This document shows, one piece after another, positions 1 to 8,242 of a stretch of 64,000 bases of DNA; position 1 is the stretch's first letter; each line of letters begins with the position of its first letter. The notes below the pieces were generated by a model. The model was not told where the DNA came from, made no database searches, and was given only the letters and a program-made list of their open reading frames with translations. This DNA is from Chloroflexota bacterium (GTDB lineage: Bacteria > Chloroflexota > Ktedonobacteria > Ktedonobacterales > JADMIN01), in NCBI GenBank assembly GCA_021323855.1, contig JAJPKE010000010.1:151188-215187 (forward strand). The letters are read 5' to 3'. The translations under genes and the position numbers were made by a program.

Positions 1-470
1 GCAATGCCGTCGCGTTCGATGCGGTCGGCGAGCGCGGCATCGCTGGCGCGGCGTGCAGCGCGTTCCGCTTCACCGGCCAGCCCAGGCGACGCGCTTTCCA
101 GGATCAGCGCGTGGAAGAAGCCGGAGAACGCCGTGTAGAGCGCGATGCGTCCGCCCATCGAATAGCCAAGCAAGGTTGCCTCGCCCTCGCGCACACCAAG
201 CCGGGCAAGCGCTGCCAGGATGTCTTCACTGCACCGCTCGATGGCATAACGCGCCGGGTCCGCTGGCGCATCAGACTGACCGTGGCCGAGCATATCCAGC
301 GCGATCACACGCTGTCCAGCCGCCGCGAAGGTGTCGAGATGCTCGCCCCAGCCTGCGGCGCTGCCGGTGAAGCCGTGCAGCAAGACCAGCGTGCCGCGCT
401 GGGTTCCGCTCGCCTCGCGCTCCTCCACATTCAGGTGCACACCGTTGACCTCGACCAGCCGCGACGTCAT
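1..470 (-). CDS. menH: MenH-like alpha/beta hydrolase (SHCHC synthase), 3' part outside window
   Basis: The minus-strand frame starts at ATG 470 and runs off the left edge, so about 156 residues are visible. It shows an alpha/beta-hydrolase pattern: an oxyanion segment LLHGFTGS, then DMLGHGQSD, then the nucleophile elbow GYSMGGR. MenH eliminates pyruvate from SEPHCHC to give SHCHC in menaquinone synthesis, probably in the cytoplasm. Its start overlaps the menD stop (TAATG), which implies translational coupling, and it is the last visible gene of the TetR-menF-menD-menH operon. The name rests on the fold plus its position directly after menD. The hydrolase family is promiscuous, and the C-terminal catalytic His is not in view. 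Confidence 0.85.
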   Translation of the reverse strand, partial: MTSRLVEVNGVHLNVEEREASGTQRGTLVLLHGFTGSAAGWGEHLDTFAAAGQRVIALDMLGHGQSDAPADPARYAIERCSEDILAALARLGVREGEATLLGYSMGGRIALYTAFSGFFHALILESASPGLAGEAERAARRASDAALADRIERDGI

Positions 471-2344
471 TACCCTTCCTCGCCTTCCAGCGCAACGATG
501 CCGCTCTCCTGAAGTGCCCGGTTGACTTTTTGCCAGAGTTTGCGGTGCAACAGCACATTGGCGGCGCGTTCGGTCGGCACCTCGATGACGTGTAAACCGC
601 CATCCTGCCAGCTCGCTTGAATGGCATGGCGAAACGCATCCCAGGTCTGCACTCGCTGGAAGCGCCCGCCGTACATGTTGACGGCATGGCTGAAATCCAG
701 GCCAGTCGGCGTACCGAATAACTGCTCGAAGTGTTCGGGATAGCCAGCCTGCGGCAGAAAGGAGAAGATGCCGCCGCCATCGTTGTTAACCAGGATGATC
801 GTCAGATCGAGATGATGCAGGCGCGCGGCCAGCAGTCCGTTCAGGTCGTGATAAAACGAGAGGTCGCCAATGACCAACACTGCGCGCTCGCCATGATGCG
901 CGGTAGCCGCTGCTGCGCTCATGCCCAGCGCAGTGGAAACGACACCATCAATGCCGTTGGCGCCGCGATTACCAGCTACCTGAATTGCGCCAGCGCCACC
1001 CCAGAAGAAAGTGTCCAGGTCACGCACTGGCATGCTGTTGCCTGCGAAGAGGATCGCATCTTCTGGCAATAGCTGCGCCAGTTCCATGAAAATGCGCCCC
1101 TCGAAACGCTCTGGAAGCGCCTGCATGGCATCGCTCAGCGTTTGCCGCGTCTGCGCTTCGGTGTGTCGCCAGAGCGATTCCCATTCCGAGAGCGATGGCA
1201 TGAGCATGCCGCTCTTCTCACGCCTGTTGAATGTGCAGGCGACGCGCAGATCACGGCAGAACGCCACCGGATCGGTGTGTAGCATCTCACCGGCCAGTTG
1301 TGTTGGCTCGTTCCAGTCGCCGTTCCCATCTATGATGATCTGGCGGCAGGCGGCGTGACGCTTGAGATAGAGCAGCAGCGGCTTCGAGGTGGGCATGGCG
1401 CCGAAACGCAGCACAATTTCCGGCGCATACTGCTCGACAAAGGCGTCAGAACGTAGAAACGCATCATAGCTCGTGATGAGTGTCGCCTGGTGTGCATGTG
1501 ACTGCGGCACCCGTAGTTGCGAGAGCGGGTCTGCCAGCAGCGGATAGCCAAGCGTCCGTGCCAGGAGCAGCAGCGGCTCGACAAGGTTCGTATCGTATTG
1601 CGGGCCGACGACGATCAGGCCGCGCGGTGTGGCGCTCAATGTGGCAAGTAGTTCGGCCAGCGCATCGGCGGATGGCCCCGCCAGCGGAGCATCGCTGACC
1701 AGCGTATAAGGCGCATCGTTTGGGCGACCATCCCAGGCGTTCGCATCGCGCTGCTCGATAGGCATGAGCGGCCCCGGCTCCGGCGTCAATGGCTCGCGCA
1801 GGGGGAAGTTCAGGTGAACCGGGCCAGAGGGAACGGCGCGCGCCAGCGCCACCGCGCGGTCTGCCAGCGTGCGGATGTAGCGTAGTGACTCGTTGGTCGC
1901 CTCCGGCAGCGCAGCCTCCAAGTACCATTTGATGTGCGCGCCATAGAGCCGGTTCTGGTCAATCGCCTGGGGTGCGCCGTTCTCGCGTAGTTCGTGTGGC
2001 CGGTCGGCGGTCAGCACCAGCAGCGGCACATGCGTCAGATGCGCCTCGATGACGGCGGGGTAGAAGTTTGCCGCCGCCGTTCCCGATGTGCAAAGCAGCG
2101 CCACCGGCTCTTGAAGGCGCTTTGCCATGCCAAGCGCGAAGAAGCCCGCCGAGCGTTCATCAACGTGCATCCAGACGCGCACGCCGGATTGCTGCGCCAG
2201 CGAGAGCGCCAGCGGCGTGGAGCGTGAGCCGGGGCAGACAACCGCATGGCGTATCCCCGCGCGCCGTAGCTCATCCACGAAGGCGCCGGTATACGCATAG
2301 AGCGTGTTGGCTGGTTCTGGTCTCTGCTGGTAGTCGCCCGACAT
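470..2344 (-). CDS. menD: MenD, SEPHCHC synthase (thiamine-diphosphate enzyme)
   Basis: The protein has 624 residues, a little longer than the usual 550-590. It condenses isochorismate with 2-oxoglutarate, using ThDP and Mg2+, in the second committed step of menaquinone synthesis. The N-terminal domain has CPGSRSTPLALS (about 38-49) and the cofactor-activating Glu in HVDERSAGFFALG. GNSMPVRD lies near 435, and the ThDP/Mg motif runs from GDLSFYHDLNGLL (about 492) to NNDGGG (about 519). The start is 12 bases after the menF stop with a purine-rich AAGAGAG upstream, and the stop overlaps the menH start. This is a clear full-length family member. Confidence 0.97.
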   Translation of the reverse strand: MSGDYQQRPEPANTLYAYTGAFVDELRRAGIRHAVVCPGSRSTPLALSLAQQSGVRVWMHVDERSAGFFALGMAKRLQEPVALLCTSGTAAANFYPAVIEAHLTHVPLLVLTADRPHELRENGAPQAIDQNRLYGAHIKWYLEAALPEATNESLRYIRTLADRAVALARAVPSGPVHLNFPLREPLTPEPGPLMPIEQRDANAWDGRPNDAPYTLVSDAPLAGPSADALAELLATLSATPRGLIVVGPQYDTNLVEPLLLLARTLGYPLLADPLSQLRVPQSHAHQATLITSYDAFLRSDAFVEQYAPEIVLRFGAMPTSKPLLLYLKRHAACRQIIIDGNGDWNEPTQLAGEMLHTDPVAFCRDLRVACTFNRREKSGMLMPSLSEWESLWRHTEAQTRQTLSDAMQALPERFEGRIFMELAQLLPEDAILFAGNSMPVRDLDTFFWGGAGAIQVAGNRGANGIDGVVSTALGMSAAAATAHHGERAVLVIGDLSFYHDLNGLLAARLHHLDLTIILVNNDGGGIFSFLPQAGYPEHFEQLFGTPTGLDFSHAVNMYGGRFQRVQTWDAFRHAIQASWQDGGLHVIEVPTERAANVLLHRKLWQKVNRALQESGIVALEGEEG

Positions 2345-2356
2345 GGTTGCTCTCTT

Positions 2357-3802
2357 TTAGTCCTCTCCGCCAAGACTGCGCAGCATCACCTGGAGCTTCC
2401 AGCAGGTCTCGTCGTATTCGGCCTGTGGCTTCGAGCCTGCCACAATGCCACAACCGGCAAAGAGTGTCGCCCGGTCGCCTTCGATCAACGCCGAGCGTAG
2501 CGCCACGGCAAACTCGCCGGAGCCATCTGCACCGACCCAGCCGACCGGACCGGCATACCAGCCACGGTCGAACCGCTCGATGCGGCGAATCTCTGCCAAT
2601 GCTACGTCGCGTGGGTCGCCAGCGACGGCAGGTGTTGGATGGAGCGCGGCGGCGACATCGAGCGCCGTGACGCCGGGAAGGAGTTCGCCGGTGATCGGCG
2701 TCAGCAGGTGTTGCACATTCGGCAGCCTGAAGAGCTGCGGCTCTTCTGGCGCAGAGAGTGAACGAGTGAGCGGCTCCAGCGCCCGGCGAATCATCGCCCC
2801 CACTACCTGGTGTTCGTTGCGTGTCTTGGTCTGACGGCGTAGCGCCTCGCCCAGGGCGTCGTCCTCGGCGGGTGATGCGCCGCGCGGAGCGGAACCTGCG
2901 AGCGCCATCGTCTCGACGCGCCCATCTACCACGCGCGCCAACTGTTCCGGCGTCGCGCCCAGGAATGTGCGCCGCTCACGACGCAGCGCGAAGATATGCG
3001 CGTCTGCATACTGTTCACGTAATTGCCGCAAGGTCGGAGCCGCTACAAACGGCTCCGTCGCCTTTGCCTCCACACTGCGCGCCAGCACTACCTTGCGATA
3101 CGCGCCGCGCTGGATGGCCGCCGTCGCCGCTTCGATCATCTGCCACCAATCGCTTTGGGGCTGAAGGTTGCGCGTGGTGAATTGGAGCGGTTGCGTAGCG
3201 AATCTTTGCTGTTCCATTGCAGCGGCAAGGCGATCCAGCAGCGCAGTGAGGCGCAGTGCCTCGCGCTCTGCATCATCATCTGCGCCGACGAGCGCATTGA
3301 GCGTCAGGCTGCACTGCTTGCCTATGGCGCTGATGTGTAGCTGCGGCAGGATGAGCAAGCCGTTGGGAAAGCCGTCCCAGCGATGGCTGCGCGGTGAGGC
3401 CGGATCGAAGGCGAAGCCACCGAAGCAGCGCGGCCCCGCGAGTTCAGACGAATCCCCATAACTGCCAGGCGCGATGTCTATCTGCGCGTGTTCGAGCATG
3501 TGATGCCACTGGCTGGCAGCCCCAGCGATATGCTCTCCCTCAATCGTTGCCGCCGCGCCGATGCCAGCCATAGCCTGTTGCGCGCGCGGATGCGCCCAAT
3601 AGAAGGCGGTATCACATTCGAGCGTTTCTGCTGCCGCGAACAGCGCCAGCGTGTCAGCGAGCGGCGATGCCTGTGTGAAACTGGCGAGTACGCTGCTTTG
3701 TGTGGCGCGCGCCTGCCGTTGGGCTGCGCGCAGGACGGCGAGCAGCGCCGCGTGGTCAACATGCAATGAATGAGCGGCGGATGGCAGATGAAGATCAATC
3801 AT
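2357..3802 (-). CDS. menF: MenF-type isochorismate synthase
   Basis: This 481-residue protein converts chorismate to isochorismate, the entry step of menaquinone synthesis. The C-terminal two thirds form the chorismate-binding domain, with FLGATPEQLARV, ETMALAGSAPRG and the terminal FAGCGIVAGSKPQAEYDET. The N-terminal ~200 residues are variable, as is usual in this family. Its ATG overlaps the stop of the upstream TetR gene (ATGA), so the regulator and the enzyme are translationally coupled. No entC- or pchA-type siderophore genes are nearby, and adjacent menD and menH make the menaquinone role secure. Confidence 0.95.
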   Translation of the reverse strand: MIDLHLPSAAHSLHVDHAALLAVLRAAQRQARATQSSVLASFTQASPLADTLALFAAAETLECDTAFYWAHPRAQQAMAGIGAAATIEGEHIAGAASQWHHMLEHAQIDIAPGSYGDSSELAGPRCFGGFAFDPASPRSHRWDGFPNGLLILPQLHISAIGKQCSLTLNALVGADDDAEREALRLTALLDRLAAAMEQQRFATQPLQFTTRNLQPQSDWWQMIEAATAAIQRGAYRKVVLARSVEAKATEPFVAAPTLRQLREQYADAHIFALRRERRTFLGATPEQLARVVDGRVETMALAGSAPRGASPAEDDALGEALRRQTKTRNEHQVVGAMIRRALEPLTRSLSAPEEPQLFRLPNVQHLLTPITGELLPGVTALDVAAALHPTPAVAGDPRDVALAEIRRIERFDRGWYAGPVGWVGADGSGEFAVALRSALIEGDRATLFAGCGIVAGSKPQAEYDETCWKLQVMLRSLGGED

Positions 3803-4491
3803 GACCGCCGCTCCGTCGCCTCTGCTCGTTCTGCTAGATCGGCAGGCGTTGCGCCGACCGAGCGCAGCAGCAACAGCCGCAATTGTGGCAGCACTGTTTC
3901 GAGTTTCTCAGGCTTGCCGATCACCAGCCAGCGCACCACCAGTTCATTGATGGCGCCGAACCAGGCCCAGGAGACGGTTTCGGTGTCCATCGGCGCGATG
4001 GCGCCAGCCGCGACTGCACGGTCCAGATAGCGTCGGATCATGGCGGCGAAGTAGCCGCGCGTGTGCATCAGCTTCTCGTCGAAGCCGTGCCCCAGCCCAA
4101 CCGCCTCCACCAGCAAGATTTTGCTGAGCTTGCGGTGACGCGAGAAGGTTTCGAGCACGGTGCGCAGTGCGGCGTCCATCTGCGCCATTGGATCGGTCTC
4201 ATTGGCAATCGCGCGGTCCACGGCGCTGGCGAGTTTAGGCACTAGCGCATCAATCAATGCCAGGAAGATGCCCTGTTTGTTGGGGAAGTGGAAGTAAAAG
4301 CCACCTTTGGAGCTATCCGAGGCGCGAATAATATCCTCGACAACCGCGCCGTGATAGCCTTTCTCCGCAAAAACTTCTTCAGCAGCGTCTAAAAGACGCT
4401 GGCGGGTCGCCTCTTTGTCACGGGTGGCCGCAACGCCACCATGTGCCTGCCTACCGCTGTGTACGCTGGCTTCGCTCGTCTCGTTGGTCAT
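3799..4491 (-). CDS. TetR/AcrR-family regulator leading the men operon
   Basis: The protein has 230 residues. After a poorly conserved 25-residue leader comes the TetR helix-turn-helix (about 30-75), with RLLDAAEEVFAEKGYHGAVVEDII and GGFYFHFPNKQGIFLALID. The remaining helical part would be the ligand-binding and dimerisation domain. It is the first gene of the operon and overlaps menF by four bases, so it probably autoregulates and controls menaquinone synthesis. The inducer is unknown. A promoter (complement 4562-4591) and a small inverted repeat at its start site lie just upstream. Having a TetR gene physically coupled to menF is unusual. Confidence 0.9.
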   Translation of the reverse strand: MTNETSEASVHSGRQAHGGVAATRDKEATRQRLLDAAEEVFAEKGYHGAVVEDIIRASDSSKGGFYFHFPNKQGIFLALIDALVPKLASAVDRAIANETDPMAQMDAALRTVLETFSRHRKLSKILLVEAVGLGHGFDEKLMHTRGYFAAMIRRYLDRAVAAGAIAPMDTETVSWAWFGAINELVVRWLVIGKPEKLETVLPQLRLLLLRSVGATPADLAERAEATERRS

Positions 4492-4538
4492 GTTGTTTTC
4501 ATCGCCTCATCAGGGAGTGCCGCTGGATCACAAACCAT

Positions 4539-4552
4539 ACCGACGCTCCGGT
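4539..4552 (-). promoter_or_regulatory. Candidate TetR operator (ACCG-N6-CGGT)
   Basis: A short inverted repeat, ACCG-N6-CGGT, sits just downstream of the -10 box of the TetR-men promoter, around the expected transcription start. TetR regulators often bind palindromes at their own start site. The arms are only 4 bp, so this is an inference. Confidence 0.3.
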
Positions 4553-4561
4553 CTGTTAGGA

Positions 4562-4591
4562 ATTGTAGGCGCAGCGGGACGCCAGGGTCAA
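4562..4591 (-). promoter_or_regulatory. Sigma70-type promoter of the TetR-menFDH operon
   Basis: On the minus strand, TTGACC (-35) is followed by an 18-base spacer and TACAAT (-10). It lies about 70 bases upstream of the TetR start, with the correct orientation and spacing. Confidence 0.65.
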
Positions 4592-4596
4592 GACGA

Positions 4597-4630
4597 GGCA
4601 TGGTGTGGCATGGTGTGGCATGGTGTGGCA
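4597..4630. repeat. Tandem 10-bp repeat (tggtgtggca x3)
   Basis: Three perfect 10-base units follow a partial unit (ggca), immediately upstream of the -35 of the men promoter and between two divergent genes. The period matches one helical turn, so a repeated protein-binding face or bent DNA is possible. A simple slippage repeat is the alternative. Confidence 0.8.
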
Positions 4631-4713
4631 AGACAAAGCGACGGGCGATGTCGTACACTGGCGTGGGGCCGGTAGATGGCTGGCGCATGCTAGTGGTGAC
4701 GGGAGCGTGGACG

Positions 4714-5973
4714 GTGAGCGAGAACAGGTTTGACGCAGAACCATCATTGCAAGAAGAGACGCGGGCAGCGCGCGGGCGCACACTGGAATTGATTCTGAGT
4801 GTGGTGATTATTTCGGCGTTTCTGGGGCTGGCGATCAACCTGGGTTCGACGTTGCTGATTCAGAAGCTCTCCAACACGCAGGTCATCTTGCTGATGGTCG
4901 GCAGCGTGGTAGCGGCGGCGCTGGCGCTCCTGGCGCTGATACCACGTATCTCCACGAGCATCCGTGAGTTCCACGACGAACTGGAAATCCTCATTCCGCT
5001 GCTGGTCTCCGCCAAAGATGTAGAAGTGCTGCAACTGGACTATTACAACGAGGTGGTGGACATCCTCAAGCCTGCGCTGGCGCGGCGTCCGGCGGAAGAC
5101 CGCGAAAAGATCGCCGCTGCATTTCAGAAGCTGGCGCAGGGGAAGGGCAGAGGTGAGGTCGCTTCGTTCGCGTTGGAACTGGTGCAGTTTCTCTTTGCGG
5201 TTCATGTCGTCAAGGATTCGCGCAGCATGCTGAGTCGCGACGCCATCTACAGGAAGTTGCGCAGCGTCGCTTTTGCCCAGCCGGCCATTGTGCTGGGTGA
5301 GTGGAGCGACCTCGCCGCGCATGCCAAACACAATCACTATATGGCCTACCAGACGCAGGAGGTGCCGGCCAAAACTGTGCTGCCAGATCGCATTGATCTG
5401 ACATTGCCACATATCTCCTCGCAGTTTCGCGGTGAATTGAAGGCGCAGAGCAGATGGGCGCCTGACACGCAATATGTCACGCTGCTGACCGCCGGTTCCA
5501 AACGCGACACGGCGCTGCGGGTGATGGCGCTGACCGAATATAGCGAATATGGTCTGCCACGGGTGAATGCGCCGCATCGTGGACAGATTGCGCGTTGCAT
5601 TATGCGCAATAGCCGCGATCAGCGCATCCGGGCGCTGGCGCGCGAGGAAGAGGCGCTGGCCGGGCAACTCAAAGACAAAGGACAATCCTCTTCTGCTACA
5701 TCTACAGACGCCAACCCACAAGAAGTTGTCGCGCAGTACACAGAGGTCTATAACCGTGTCTATAACGGCAACCAGCGACCACACCTGCTGCGCATCTTCG
5801 TGCGGCTGGATGGCTCATTTCGCATTCGACTCTTGAGCAGCGAGCGCCGCCAACGTGGACACTATGCCTGGGGTGTGGCGCTCTCCACGCTGCTGGGGCA
5901 GCTCGATATTGAGGTGTTTCTGGCAACGCTGAAGGAAGTTGGGCAGAAGGTGCCGCGCCAGATCGCCAACTAA
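4714..5973 (+). CDS. Hypothetical two-helix membrane protein with large cytoplasmic domain
   Basis: I do not recognise this ~420-residue protein. I chose GTG 4714 because GGGAG lies 8 bases upstream; ATG 4687 in the same frame is an alternative. Two hydrophobic segments near the N-terminus (around ILSVVIISAFLGLAINLGS and VILLMVGSVVAAALALLALI) probably form a membrane hairpin. The rest is soluble, charged and rich in Arg and Glu, with a Ser/Thr-rich linker around residue 325. No catalytic motif is evident. It is divergent from the men operon and is followed by a convergent epimerase gene, so context gives no functional clue. Confidence 0.75.
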   Translation: MSENRFDAEPSLQEETRAARGRTLELILSVVIISAFLGLAINLGSTLLIQKLSNTQVILLMVGSVVAAALALLALIPRISTSIREFHDELEILIPLLVSAKDVEVLQLDYYNEVVDILKPALARRPAEDREKIAAAFQKLAQGKGRGEVASFALELVQFLFAVHVVKDSRSMLSRDAIYRKLRSVAFAQPAIVLGEWSDLAAHAKHNHYMAYQTQEVPAKTVLPDRIDLTLPHISSQFRGELKAQSRWAPDTQYVTLLTAGSKRDTALRVMALTEYSEYGLPRVNAPHRGQIARCIMRNSRDQRIRALAREEEALAGQLKDKGQSSSATSTDANPQEVVAQYTEVYNRVYNGNQRPHLLRIFVRLDGSFRIRLLSSERRQRGHYAWGVALSTLLGQLDIEVFLATLKEVGQKVPRQIAN

Positions 5974-6000
5974 ACAAATAGCAATGAGTATCAATGAGTA

Positions 6001-6780
6001 TCATGGAGCGTCTGATGAACTGTCAAGTGGCGAATAGCCGATGACCTGGCGCGCATGTTCAATATCCATGAAGCGATGTGGATTATTGGAAATGCCGTAA
6101 AAGATGTCAAAGCGCACATGGGTCGCTTCCAGGCAGCGTTCGACCATCTGCGCAAAATCACGCTTGCTTTGCCAGGTAGTGCGCGCCCGTTCGTAGCGCA
6201 GCGCTTCGCTAGGCAGCCAGGGGTTCATCTGTGCGACAGAAGCGCCCGTTGGCGAGTCTTCGCGGTTGATCGTGCCAATGCGCAGGCAGATCACTCGCAT
6301 CCCATGCTGATCCGCATAGAAGCGCCCCAGGGATTCGCCGAAGCACTTGCTGACTCCATACAAACTATCAGGCCGTGGCAACGTGTTCTGGGTGAGCGAG
6401 GCGTGATCGCGGCGGTAGATATCAGGCGCTTTCTCCATTTCATAGCCGCCGACGGCATGGTTTGAGCTGGCAAAGATGATCTGTTGCACGCCCGCCCGAT
6501 GCGCCGCCTCAAAGACCGTGTACGTGCCGATAATATTGTTGTGCAGCACGTCATTCCATGTTGACTCTACCGCTGAACTTCCGGCAAGATGCACGATGGC
6601 ATCTATTCCCTGGCAGGCTTGCTCCATTGCCTCCATATCGGTGATATCGGCGACGACGGTGGGGAGGCCAGGCAGAGGCGCCCGCGTCAGGCGGCGGACG
6701 GTGTATCGAGATTCGAGCGCCGTACTCAAATAGGCGCCGATGAGACCCTCTGCTCCCGTAACAAGCACCGTTTTGCTCAT
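6001..6780 (-). CDS. NAD-dependent epimerase/dehydratase, uronate-dehydrogenase-like
   Basis: This 259-residue extended short-chain dehydrogenase has an N-terminal Rossmann motif (GAEGLIG, about 8-14), DITD, HLAGSS and the catalytic YxxxK in SLYGVSKCFGES. The segments SSNHAVGGYE, the LRIGTIN stretch, RDFAQMVERCLE and the C-terminal YGISNN resemble uronate dehydrogenases, which oxidise glucuronate or galacturonate to aldaric lactones. Family members also include generic sugar-nucleotide epimerases, so the substrate is uncertain. AGGAG lies about 11 bases before the ATG. It stands alone on its strand, with no uronate catabolic genes nearby. Confidence 0.85.
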   Translation of the reverse strand: MSKTVLVTGAEGLIGAYLSTALESRYTVRRLTRAPLPGLPTVVADITDMEAMEQACQGIDAIVHLAGSSAVESTWNDVLHNNIIGTYTVFEAAHRAGVQQIIFASSNHAVGGYEMEKAPDIYRRDHASLTQNTLPRPDSLYGVSKCFGESLGRFYADQHGMRVICLRIGTINREDSPTGASVAQMNPWLPSEALRYERARTTWQSKRDFAQMVERCLEATHVRFDIFYGISNNPHRFMDIEHARQVIGYSPLDSSSDAP

Positions 6781-6865
6781 TTCTCAACGCTCCTCTCACA
6801 CTAACCTTCACGCTCTTGCCGTTATGGATAGTGTGTACTTGGCTATGCAGGCTATGCAGCGATGG

Positions 6866-7990
6866 TCAGTCGAAGCGCACGATAAGTTCATCCAGCGGAC
6901 GGCGCGGGCGGCGTTTGGGTTCGCGCGCCGCATAGCCGACGGTGATGAGCGCGTGAGGGATCAGGCTGCTATCCAGTTCGAGCGCAGCGCGCACCGTATC
7001 CGGGCAGAAGAGTGGCGCACACATCCAGCCGCAGTCCAGGCCGAGCGCATACGCTGAGAGCAGCAGATTTTGTATGGCAGCGCCCAAACTCTGAATCGCC
7101 ATGATCTCCTCTGCATGCTGGCGGTCTGGGTCTGGATACTGGTCGAGGTCTTCCAGATAGAGGCAGACCAGCACGATGGCGGGCGCGGTGCGGATGCGTT
7201 CATGCGACTTCTCCAGCCGTAGTTGGATGATTTCTTCCGGCTGGCCGTCCATCGCCAGCGTTCGCTTCCATTCCTCGCCCATTGCGTCTGCGAGCAGATG
7301 CTTTGGCTCGTTGCGCGTCAGGACGGCGAAACGCCAGGGTTGGCGTCCGTGCGGCGAGGGCGCCCACTGCGCCGCCGCTAGCATCATTTCCAGCGCGCGC
7401 CGTGGTACCGGGCGTTGCTGGAAGGCGCGCACCGAGCGGCGGCCACGCGCCAGCGGCAAGAAGTTCACTCCGCGCCCAGGTTGCAGCCAGATATTCTGTC
7501 TCTCCTGGTCATTCTGGCTGGCATTGGCCTCTTGCGATTCGTCAGGCGCGTCTAGCGCCGGTCCCCACGACACAACCCGTTCAGGCGACAGCGCGATGAC
7601 CGGCATTTCTTCAAGGTTCATCGCCCGGTACTGCACGTAACGGACACGCAGCAACTCCACTGCGCGTGCATGCTCCGGCGCACCCGGCTCAATCACTTCG
7701 GCCCGTCCCTCGACCAGCACGTAGCCCAGGCGTGACCAGTCATCGTCGTAGCGGTCAATCAATAGCGTCGCCTCGTGCCGCGCCTCAATATTGCGCACAC
7801 GCCGCAGGTGGCGCGCGGCAATGCGTTTTGGCTTCTCATCGAGCGGCGAATAGAACTGTGCGCCATCATACGCATAGCAGACCGGCACAGCGGTGGGATG
7901 CCCCTCTGCATCAGCGGTCGCCAGCCGCGCTACGCGCTGCGCCCGGACAAATGCCTCCTCGCGCTCAGTTAGCCGTGTTCGCTTTCCCAC
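6866..7990 (-). CDS. Fusion of F420-type PPOX domain with FbiB-like nitroreductase
   Basis: The protein has 374 residues and starts at GTG. Residues ~1-143 are a split-barrel pyridoxamine-phosphate-oxidase-like domain of the Rv0121 type (RVARLATADAEGHPTAVPVCYA; WSRLGYVLVEGRAEV). After a ~30-residue polar linker, residues ~178-374 form an FMN nitroreductase domain (GRRSVRAFQQRPVPRRALE; APSPHGRQPWRFAVL; AIQNLLLSAYALGLDCGW), like the C-terminal half of FbiB, which reduces dehydro-F420-0. This suggests a redox enzyme tied to coenzyme F420, either in maturation or in F420-dependent reduction. No cof or fbi genes are nearby. The domain assignments are firm, while the joint function is inferred. Confidence 0.88.
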   Translation of the reverse strand: MGKRTRLTEREEAFVRAQRVARLATADAEGHPTAVPVCYAYDGAQFYSPLDEKPKRIAARHLRRVRNIEARHEATLLIDRYDDDWSRLGYVLVEGRAEVIEPGAPEHARAVELLRVRYVQYRAMNLEEMPVIALSPERVVSWGPALDAPDESQEANASQNDQERQNIWLQPGRGVNFLPLARGRRSVRAFQQRPVPRRALEMMLAAAQWAPSPHGRQPWRFAVLTRNEPKHLLADAMGEEWKRTLAMDGQPEEIIQLRLEKSHERIRTAPAIVLVCLYLEDLDQYPDPDRQHAEEIMAIQSLGAAIQNLLLSAYALGLDCGWMCAPLFCPDTVRAALELDSSLIPHALITVGYAAREPKRRPRRPLDELIVRFD

Positions 7991-8242
7991 GTCCGGTACT
8001 TCTCTCTGATTTCTCGGTATTTGTTGACAGAACTAACTTTATGCGCCATATCACTCGCTTTTGGTACTATGCCGCAATCATCGCGTCAGTTGGAAGAGGG
8101 ACAACTGTGGGCAGGCGGTAAATATACCTATTGCGCCCCCTTCGTGGAATGAGTACTATCAACTAAACACTTTTGGCAAAGCTATTGAAAGACTGTTGAA
8201 ACCTGCATGCGCCGCTAGGCGCTCTTGATCGGCGGGCCAACA

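Noticed and set aside
4744..5784. 346-codon frame opposite the two-helix membrane protein gene
   Set aside because: The plus-strand protein has plausible membrane segments and a ribosome binding site; the antisense frame is Gln/Arg/His-rich only.
8025..8054. Perfect TTGACA before the acyltransferase gene
   Set aside because: No acceptable -10 box lies 16-18 bases downstream on the plus strand, so I did not call a promoter.
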